In this document: positions 55,925-64,000 of the stretch, in pieces | Position numbering within the stretch: position 1 is the first letter of the stretch | Layout: each line of letters begins with the position of its first letter | Assembly: GCA_015680685.1 (NCBI GenBank) | Contig: MNCI01009017.1 | Location: 422,421 to 486,420 of the forward strand | Length of the DNA: 64,000 nucleotides | Direction: 5' to 3' | From: Gnetum montanum | Lineage: Eukaryota > Streptophyta > Gnetopsida > Gnetales > Gnetaceae | Made by a program: the position numbers and the translations under genes | Notes under the pieces: model-generated | Database searches by the model: none | Told to the model about the DNA's origin: nothing | What the model saw: the letters and a program-made list of their open reading frames with translations, nothing else

Positions 55925-57708
55925 TTAATCCTGCTTGTCATTGAAATGGGGGGTGTCCCCCATAACGAAACGATTGAATATGGCAAGGATTAACAAATGG
56001 AAAATGGGGATCCTTGCATATTGGAAATATTGAAGCTGGCCCATACTTATCACCTTGGATTCCACACACTTTATAATAAACACAGTGGGGCACTTCATAC
56101 AATGTAGTTCCCAGATAATGAGTTGACCCACTATGATGTTTAGGACCATTAGATGGTATGCAAGGATTGGGCTGATGCCTCCCATAGTTGCGTTCATTGG
56201 GCCTTATGGTTGTTGGAGTGTAAGTTGGTGGCCTTGATGAAGTTACATGAGGCATTGGGTTCGAAGGTAAGGGTGCACCACATTGTTGAGCTTGTGTTGG
56301 GTTGGAAGATGCAATGGCCTTAGAATTATGTTGTCCCTTCCTACGGCCGTGTTTAAAGAAAGGATGCCTTTGATGTTGAGGAGGCTCTTCACTACTATTA
56401 GTAGCAGTAGCACAAGTGTTGTTCATGGGTTGCGATGGTACAAACACCTTAGGAACAGTTGGTGGCATTGTGGAAGGAGGGAAAGGATGAGAATGTTGAA
56501 AGTTAGGAGGCATGTAAGGTGCACAAGGTGGTGGTTGTGTTGGAGGTATGGGCTGATAGTATTGTGGAGAATGGTATTGTGGTGAGATAGACTAGGTTGG
56601 CCCAGTTGAGGAAACAGGATGTTGAACATGATAAGCATTTGGATTCGAAAAATATGAAGGGTGCCTCTAGTCTAAGGGTGGATTCCCCCATGACTAGGAT
56701 TGTTGCCACTGTGATCAAACACAGTATCTCTATACAAACTCTGGATGTAACGTGTTTCCCCAATGCTCATGTATATGCAACAATATTGGGCATTGGCCCT
56801 TGGGGTGATCGTACAGGCATATGTTGCATTCATACGTATGATTGGCAGTTAAGCACTTATTCCCTTTATTCTTCTTTTCCGAATGTCTAATGTTTTGTCC
56901 TACTTTTTAGGTTGTCAAAACTCTATCTCCAATGGTGCTGACATATTCTCCACACTTTTGATTCATCCATTCCAACATCTTATTGATCTTTGCCTCGGCT
57001 TCTTCTAATGATTGTTGTATCAGCAAAGATGATGTTTCCACCTTGAGATTTGTTGATCTCTCCTTGTTATGATCATGGACCTTTGTTGAGTTAAGATTTT
57101 GGTCCCGTTTATTTTTTTCAACACTCTCCCATGTAGCTAACCTGCTTAATAAGCTCTTGGATTTGATGGGTTCGTAGGTTGTATAGTTGACCTCGGGCAT
57201 ACATTCCTAAGGTCTCTCTTGTTTCATTACATAGCCCATTAATGATATGGTACATTAGCCTTTCCTTGGAAAACCCATGGCCAGGATAGCTATCTAATAA
57301 TGCATAATATCTTTCTAAGGCCATGTCCAAGGGTTCATGTTGTGCTTGTTTCCATCCTTGGATTTGTTTCCTCAAGGCTAACACTCTTGCATAGGTTTGA
57401 TATTTTTCGTTAAAGACTTCTACCATTGTTGACCAGTGTCATATTGAATTTGGTTTTAATGATCTATACCATACTTTATGTTGGTCAACAAGTGTCATAG
57501 GAAAGAGCTTAATTTTTTACCAACTGTTATCAATGTTATTCCATGTGCAAGCATCGTAGAAGGCTAGTAAGTGTTGTTGCGGATCTACGTCATAGCCTCC
57601 TGAAAATTTGGGAAAGTTATTTAAATCGAGCCTAGGTAGAAGGCTCTCTTTACAATGCCTACGTGAGATTCAAATAGCCTCTTGTATTTGCGTTAAGCTT
57701 GTAGTGGC
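55925..57708 (-). pseudogene. Gag of C, fused to the pol end
   Basis: Gag domain 57470-57130 (VFNEKYQTYARVLALRKQIQ, GWKQAQHEPLD, RYYALLDSYPGHGF, LCNETRETLG), an acidic/coiled segment with QSLEEAEAKINKMLEWMNQ (about 57010-56940), and the Cys motif CNICLYDHPKGQC (about 56820-56780). A long Pro/Gln/His-rich tail (56640-56050) runs directly into PHFPFVNPCHIQSF, which resembles the last residues of pol in B. The whole protease-RT-integrase stretch is missing. This gag differs more from A, B and D than they do from each other. Confidence 0.8.
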
Positions 57709-58372
57709 NNNNNNNNNNNNNNNNNNNNNNNNNNNNNNNNNNNNNNNNNNNNNNNNNNNNNNNNNNNNNNNNNNNNNNNNNNNNNNNNNNNNNNNNNNNN
57801 NNNNNNNNNNNNNNNNNNNNNNNNNNNNNNNNNNNNNNNNNNNNNNNNNNNNNNNNNNNNNNNNNNNNNNNNNNNNNNNNNNNNNNNNNNNNNNNNNNNN
57901 NNNNNNNNNNNNNNNNNNNNNNNNNNNNNNNNNNNNNNNNNNNNNNNNNNNNNNNNNNNNNNNNNNNNNNNNNNNNNNNNNNNNNNNNNNNNNNNNNNNN
58001 NNNNNNNNNNNNNNNNNNNNNNNNNNNNNNNNNNNNNNNNNNNNNNNNNNNNNNNNNNNNNNNNNNNNNNNNNNNNNNNNNNNNNNNNNNNNNNNNNNNN
58101 NNNNNNNNNNNNNNNNNNNNNNNNNNNNNNNNNNNNNNNNNNNNNNNNNNNNNNNNNNNNNNNNNNNNNNNNNNNNNNNNNNNNNNNNNNNNNNNNNNNN
58201 NNNNNNNNNNNNNNNNNNNNNNNNNNNNNNNNNNNNNNNNNNNNNNNNNNNNNNNNNNNNNNNNNNNNNNNNNNNNNNNNNNNNNNNNNNNNNNNNNNNN
58301 NNNNNNNNNNNNNNNNNNNNNNNNNNNNNNNNNNNNNNNNNNNNNNNNNNNNNNNNNNNNNNNNNNNNNNNN
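57709..58372. other. Assembly gap (664 N)
   Basis: Covers the gag N-terminus, leader, primer site and U5 of the C 5' LTR. Confidence 0.99.
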
Positions 58373-58716
58373 AACATTAAATAAATAACAAATAAATAAA
58401 CTAAGTGAACGCTGTAATGATGAAGTAATCTCGATCTTTATTTCCGGTCATGTGCGTGTCCAAGTACAACACACTTGAATAAAGACACCGTACAATTACA
58501 TTCACCACACTGCGGGCAGACACGGGAAAAATTCTAACTTTGGAGTTATCAAACTACCAGAGCTTTGCTACTCTAAAATTGGGATTCCGAATAAGGGAGA
58601 GCCATGTCTTATTTATAGATATGGTGGTGGACTACGATATCGCGTACGCGATATCGTGGGGGATGCGATATTGCATCAGCTATGATATCACGGCCTGTGC
58701 AAACCGCGTCTCATCA
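58373..58716 (-). repeat. 5' LTR of C (visible part)
   Basis: 344 bp aligned with 50745-51095. A 24-nt palindrome is at 58634-58657 and TATA TCTTATTTATAG at 58606-58617. It ends CGTCTCATCA before the duplicate CTTAT. Confidence 0.9.
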
Positions 58717-58721
58717 CTTAT

Positions 58722-59345
58722 GATAATTAGAAAAGCATATAATGGATAATACATAAAAGATTGATATGTGAGAAGAATTTTGACCTTCTTTTCTCAATAA
58801 AAAAAAGTGATTTTTTGATAAGATAACAAATTTCACCTCCTAAGAAGGACCAAAGGTGATAGTAATTGATGAAACAAACTAGACATATAAACTATTAAAT
58901 TAACCTCTATTTATGAGAAAAAATAAGGCTTAGATGATGAAATTTTCTACTTTATAGATTGGTAGATGAATGAAAATTTTTTTGGAACTATCTAATATTG
59001 ATTCAAGGATCAAATAAGGTTGTTTCCATGAACTCTCTCACAAGTTATGCTAGTACTATAACATGTGATGTTGAAGTTAACCTTGATGATGCTAGTAATG
59101 TGACAAATGATTTAAACTCTAGCCTAGGTAATGTTGATACTAATGTTACCATGCTTACATGTGCTACTAGTGATGCAAACACTGAGACTAATCTCGTGAA
59201 CTATAGGGGATGCTAAGGTGGATTAGAAGCTTATAGGTGATGTAGTTGATAGAGGCACTTGCACTTTAGTTCTATCAAAATTCAAAAAGGTACTCTAAAC
59301 TACAAGGAAATCAATGTAAAATATATTTGTGCCTAGTATTTATAG
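58722..59345 (+). pseudogene. Unassigned relic between C and D
   Basis: An open stretch of 72 codons (58998-59216, NSLTSYASTITCDVEVNLDD) is Asn/Thr/Ser-rich. It continues in other frames as GDVVDRGTCTLVLSKF and LNYKEINVKYICA. The latter loosely recalls the start of some plant LINE ORF1 proteins. Element D is inserted right after it. Low confidence. Confidence 0.3.
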
Positions 59346-60116
59346 TGATGGGATGCGATATCGCATGGGCCATGATATCGCAACCCGCCGCCAGTTCTAT
59401 AAATAAAAGGTAGCTCTCCCTTGTTTCTCGATCTAGATTTGGACCTTAGCCAAAATCTTGCCATTTTTCCACTCCAAAGTTAGAATAATTTCCATGTGCC
59501 TGCAGTAGGATTCCCAAAGTGAATGGATCTTTATTCGAGCAATTTTGTACCTGAGCACATGATTGTGTACAGTAATAAAGATGAACTTTTGGATAAACCT
59601 TGCAGTGTATGGACTAAGCTAAATAGGACTTTAATTATTGTTAATGTTTAAATGCTTTATTAGTTAATTAAATATCTCTCAACCCTTAACTCCTAGTTAA
59701 CTGCATTCAGTACGACTGCTTCAAGCACATGCGTTACGCTTGGTAATCCTAGTAACAAATAGCGTTTGGTAATCCTAGCAGCGTTGCATTGGTTTAGGGT
59801 GTGAAATAGAAAGTGGGAATAGATACTGATGCTAGGGTAATTAAGGCTTAGTTAGTTAAAGCTAGTTACTTAGTCTCTTTACCCTTTCCCTCATTAGCAT
59901 AGGTGATAAAAACATAAAAGATATAAAAATCACATGCCTCAAGCTTACTTCATCATACAACCGTGACAAATACAAGTAAGCTTGGGAGGACAATGATTGA
60001 TTAACCTTAGGTGTTCCATAAGGCATGTAGGCACTTAGTCTATATAGTTCGACCGGATCGCGCATGTAACGCTCATATTCATATGGTTGAGTGTAGGGGT
60101 ACCTCGCCACTCATCA
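59346..60116 (+). repeat. 5' LTR of D (771 bp)
   Basis: TGATGGGATGCG to CCACTCATCA. U3 is only about 52 bp and holds two GATATC palindromes before TATA (CTATAAATAAA, 59398). AATAAAG is at 59573. The shorter length is due to U3 and fewer U5 repeat units. Confidence 0.88.
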
Positions 60117-60117
60117 T

Positions 60118-60135
60118 TGGCACCATTGTCAGGGA
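60118..60135 (+). other. Primer binding site of D (tRNA-Asp type)
   Basis: TGGCACCATTGTCAGGGA, one base after the LTR. It differs from the tRNA-Asp complement TGGCGCCGTTGCCGGGGA chiefly where a CpG has become CA or TG. Confidence 0.85.
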
Positions 60136-60236
60136 CTAAGTTGTTTGTACGCTAAGTAGAACATAAGAAATCATCCACATCATTAGGAAGCTTAAAAAAA
60201 CCCTTAGGGTTAATTAGAAAAAAAATTTAAACAATG

Positions 60237-62240
60237 GTCAACAGCACAACGACAAGATAAAAATGTCTTCTTCTCATAAAAGCACTTCACCACCTAGGGA
60301 TCACATAAGAGACAGTCAGTGGCACAACATACATAACAAAGAATCACCAGTTCCTCAATAATTCAGTGTGGTATATATTCATCATGATGAATATATACCT
60401 AACTTTACCTTTTTCTTCCATCAAGATGAACAACCGCGATGGAGAGACTTGGAGGGTAACATAGTGTTGCCTCCAGATAGAGCTGCCCCCAACATGCTCC
60501 TTTGTGCCCTTGCACGAATTGACATGTCACAATTATATGCTAAGTACGTTGCATGTGATTACAACATGAGGGACTACCATCCCATAGAAGCACAACGTCA
60601 ATGAGACTTGTGGCAAAAGAGTCACCACACATCGTTGAAGGGCAAAGGCCCCCATAATGCTTCACCCATCATAAGAGAAATTAAGGGTGATGAACCTATC
60701 TCAATAGCTTCTCCACAAAATGATGTTCCTCCTCCTAACGATAGTGAGGAGGTGGGGTATCAGAACTTGCACTCTACGATACAAAACCCAGGTTCTGATT
60801 CCCACGAACACCAAGTGTTCACTGAGGGAACACAAGCACAAGATAAGGGTAAGCATTCTGATCGTCATCACGATCGGGGCCGTAGCCACCGAAGAGAAGG
60901 TAAGAAACATCGTCATGGCAATGGTTCCCCTTCTTCTTCCCCTTCATTGTACCATTCACCCTCTCCTTCCACATCCGAATGCAGTCACAAAGAGCACAAT
61001 TGTGAGGATAAGGGTAAGGATAAGCAAAATGAGAGACCTCGATGAGAGAGTTGAGAGCGAGGATGAGGGCATTCTAGGGAATCAAGGCATGAAAGAAGGG
61101 AAATTAGGAAACCACATAGGCATCATAGACTTCATGAGAAAGATGAGCATGATGAACCCCTACTAGCAACCTGGAGTATGTTAGAAATTATGGAGGCTAT
61201 GAGAATACCTACAAGGCACCAGAAAGATAGCCGTATCAAGAGACTAAACATGAATAATATCCCACGATTTGAGGGGGGATACAATGTTGATTTGCAGAAT
61301 CACTTACAGGCATTCCACGATTCCTGTGCCTTGCAGAATATTGAAAATGAGTGAAAAAAGTTAAATTTGTTCCCTAGGGCACTCATAAAAGAAGCAGAAA
61401 GTTGGTACCGATCCTTAGAACCAGAATCCATTAGATGATGAAGTACGATGTTAGAACTGTTTAACGATAAATACCAAACGTAATCTAGAGTGTCCAACTT
61501 GCGTAAGAAGATCTAATGATGGAAGCAGGGTAATCATGAACCCTTGGATGCTACCATGGGCTGATATTATGCATTACTACATCATTGCTTGGGCCATGGT
61601 TATGCACAATGGGATCAACTACGCCACCTTGTAGATGGGCTAAGACACGAAACTAGGAAAACCCTTGGCACATATGCCCAAGGGAGATTATTTGAACTTA
61701 GGTCCCATGAAGTTTATATATTGTTGGAGCAAGTAGCTAAGGAAGAAGGGGAGCTATGGAAAAGAGAAAGCGTGGAAGAATATAACCACAATCCTTCCCT
61801 CCGAAAGAGGGGAGTAAGATTCTGTAAGGAAGAGGATGAGTCACCACTCAAAGAGTTGGTGAATAGAAAAACCTTACCACTTCAAAAGCTAAAAACTGAA
61901 GTGTTGGCTAAGGTAGATCAAATGTGGGACTCCTTAGATAATAGATTCAAAATCATTTTAAAAATCATAGAGGAGTCTAAGAAATGAAGTAGTGACCATG
62001 ATACGAAGAAGCAGAGAGATTCAGACCATGCATGTAACAAGGGTAAGGGAAAAATGACTATCACCGATGAGGTTGTGGATTCAGATACGGACAATGACGA
62101 TGGATGTGAGATCTGCCAATATGACCATCCTAAGGGATGTTGCCCAATAATCTCACATCTTTAAGAGTTCAAGGTGTACGACAAGCACCCTGAAGGTTAC
62201 CTTATCCCCAAGGTAACGCAAGGTAGTTCCACCAACCCTT
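60237..62240 (+). pseudogene. Gag of D
   Basis: An N-terminal block (60368-60601: HHDEYIPNFTFFF, RIDMSQLYAKYVACDYN), then a Ser/His/Lys-rich linker 60608-61042 (HSDRHHDRGRSHRREGKKHRH). The gag domain is at 61255-61700 (ENEWKK region with a stop, AESWYRSLEPESI, HEPLDATMG, LRHETRKTLGTYAQGR). An acidic region (EEDESPLKELVNRKTLPLQK) and the Cys motif CEICQYDHPKGCC (about 62107-62145) follow. An ATG at 60237 or 60368 could start it. About eight stops. Confidence 0.85.
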
Positions 62241-62399
62241 AATGTATTATCCAAGTGGAACTCTACCACAACCTATCAAGCAACACCAGTAGTGGCAATA
62301 CCCACAGTCATGGGGGATGCCACTGCTGAGACAACAATACCCTTACCGGAAACTAGACCCGTATGGCTATTATGTGTAGCAGCCGGTTTCTCCAAGTGA

Positions 62400-63540
62400 C
62401 TCTATGGGTCACATGACTCCACAATGGTACTACCAAGTTTGGGAGTATTTTAAGACTCACTCTCCTAAAAGAGACACTCCACATGCATACCATCCTTTGA
62501 ATCCATCTGCATCTCTTATGCTAATAGTTCCACTACCACCCGCTCCAATGATGCAAGGGGAACTCCCCACTCAACTGCAGCAATGTAATGCTACGAGAGC
62601 TATAAACCTTCAACCCATTGCTAATTCTAACAACCATATAAAGAGAAGACCCTTCTTTAGAACCAACAATCCAAAAAAGCTCTCACAACCACAAGTGGTT
62701 GAGTCTATGACCACTCCTCCATCAAGAAAGGCTTCGGAGCTCCCTTAAAATCAACAATAGAGCTCAACGCACACAGGTATGTTAACACATACCATCACTG
62801 ACTGGATAAAGGTGGGCCACCTTCCCAGGATACTCTCTAACCCTGGAAGTCCCTTAATCTACCTCCAAGTCATTGGGAACGAACCACGTAAGGCTCTTCT
62901 TGACTCAGGTTCTGGAGTCAACTTAATATCACGAGAGATGTATAAAGTCTGGAACTTGCCTCCACTAAAGAAGAGCAATATTCAACTAGAGCTGGCTGAC
63001 TAGTCCATCACTATTCCCTTGGGATTGATGGAGGACATCGTTACCACTATGTGTGGTTAGTCATACCCAACTAATGTCCTAGTGATAGAAGTCAACAGTA
63101 ACAAAGGGGACTTCCCAATTATAATGGGGAGGGCATGGCTCAGCACCATCAATGCATGCCTAGGAATCTACGATCTTTCCTTGGAAACATCTAAGGAAAA
63201 CATTTACGGAAATATTGAGAAGAAGAAAGTTCCATGCATCACATATAGTGATATAGAGGGTGATGACATGGAGGAATGCTCAACATCTCCTGCATGCAAC
63301 TGGTGTGCTCAGGAAATTAACATATAAAGGTGCATATATGTAGCAACCACACAACAAGAGAACACCCAGTGGTTGATAGCTAATCAAGAGAGTAATCCAC
63401 CAATATGCATGGAACTAACTGGGGGAACAACTTGCAACTACAACAAAAGCATAGATACATTGGAATATGAGTGTCGCCAACTTCCAACCCTTAATCTAAA
63501 GACATCAATAGGGAGAATTTGGGCACTTTTAAGAAATTCA
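62400..63540 (+). pseudogene. Gag C-terminus and protease of D
   Basis: Pro/Asn-rich part 62404-62745, then TITDWIKVGHLPRILSNPGS, active site ALLDSGSGVNLIS (intact D-S-G, about 62905), NLPPLKKSNIQLELAD-stop, PIIMGRAWLSTINACLG, CNWCAQEINI, and the RT N-terminal linker up to FKKFK. Here the frame jumps to the end of pol. Confidence 0.87.
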
Positions 63541-63780
63541 AATAAACACTCATTATTTTGGATCTCTCCCTTTCAATTTAGTCTTGGGGGAGATGGCCAC
63601 CTATGTTGATCATTTGAGGCCCTTAGTTCTTTTAAGTTTCTGTTTTACACATTTTTTTTTTACAAATTTTTTTAACTTTTCTTGTTTTTTTTTTTTTTAC
63701 AAAATTGTTTATACTTTTTCTATTATTTGTGTGTGTCTTATCCATTTTGTTAAGTTTGTCACCCAATAAGTGCTCTTAAT
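63541..63780 (+). other. Deletion joint, pol end and T-rich box of D
   Basis: CACTCATTATTTTGGATCTC and GGGGGAGATGGCCAyCT match the pol end of B (complement of 38880-38935). Then follows TTTTTTACAAA-rich sequence at 63640-63710. About 2.9 kb present in B is missing here. Confidence 0.8.
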
Positions 63781-64000
63781 GATGGTATGAACTATTTTCT
63801 ATTGATTGCTAATGTTTGGTTTTTACCTTTAAGTCACGATGTTGATACTAAGGTATGGTTCTTTTGATATAACAGGCAATAAATCTGCATCATCCATGCA
63901 TCCATGAATCTCTATGGTTTCTCTTGGCTTGGAACTATACAGTCACCTTTCTCAATAATAAGAACTATCAACGAATAGGTAACTGAGCATTTCTCAAACT
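63781..64000 (+). other. Start of spacer of D
   Basis: Matches the complement of the B spacer near 38460-38640 (CCAAACATTAGCAATC region; CATCCATCCATCC-like near 38550). No gene. Confidence 0.55.

Larger units (their letters stand above)
50109..58716 (-). mobile_element. Athila-like gypsy element C, pol-less derivative
   Basis: Both ends are defined by the duplication CTTAT (50104-50108 and 58717-58721). On the - strand: 5' LTR (partly gap), gag, direct jump to the post-pol T-rich box, spacer, internal promoter, ORF3, polypurine tract and 3' LTR. Protease, RT, RNase H and integrase are absent, so it would depend on a partner such as B or A for mobilisation. Confidence 0.93.
59346..64000 (+). 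mobile_element. Athila-like gypsy element D, 5' part, RT/INT-deleted
   Basis: 5' LTR 59346-60116, primer site, gag, protease, then a deletion joint near 63541 that skips RT, RNase H and integrase and lands in the last codons of pol, the T-rich box and the spacer. It runs off the window, so ORF3 and the 3' LTR cannot be seen. Confidence 0.9.

Overview
This window is plant nuclear DNA made almost entirely of old, nested retrotransposons. I see no host gene, rRNA, functional tRNA gene or CRISPR array that I can support. The main elements are Ty3/gypsy of the Athila type, with a Tat/Ogre-like gypsy element, a Ty1/copia element, a LINE and two tRNA-like SINE relics. Decayed coding regions, low GC and deep nesting fit a seed plant with a large, repeat-rich genome (a gymnosperm or a large-genome angiosperm). 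The species cannot be read from the sequence.

Layout. 1-2150: 3' end of an Athila-like element (E1, + strand), inserted in the gag of a Tat/Ogre-like element (F, - strand, 2151 to about 6960). 7450-9170: 3' part of a LINE (- strand). This LINE is split twice: its endonuclease piece is at 35819-36047 and its 5' part at 45857-46760. The first split is a copia element (K, + strand, 9171-35818). K is itself split by a 14.2-kb Athila-like element (A, 10732-24913, TSD ATTAT) and by an unidentified 2.6-kb insert (25291-27893). A carries a probable solo LTR ending at 14788. The second LINE split is Athila-like element B (- strand, 36048-45851, TSD ATAAG). 46760-50103 is AT-rich and largely unassigned. 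Element C (- strand, 50109-58716, TSD CTTAT) follows, then a short relic, then element D (+ strand, from 59346 past the window end).

The Athila-like family has short U3 regions (about 50-165 bp) built of palindromic repeats in front of a TATA box, a tRNA-Asp primer site, a single-frame gag-pol, a long non-coding spacer and then a third gene (ORF3). ORF3 encodes a protein of about 920-945 residues: an N-terminal domain resembling the 'putative plant transposon protein' (Transposase_32-like) family, followed by a long coiled coil. It lies where Athila elements carry their env-like gene. In both copies where the upstream region is visible (A and C), ORF3 is preceded by a second U3-like promoter, which repeats the palindrome type of that element's own LTR, and by a branch-point/acceptor signal ending exactly at the ATG. 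This looks like a dedicated expression module and is the most interesting signal here. Individual copies have complementary losses: B keeps gag-pol but lost ORF3, C keeps gag and ORF3 but lost protease to integrase, and D keeps gag and protease but lost RT to integrase. All copies appear dead from stops and catalytic-site changes.
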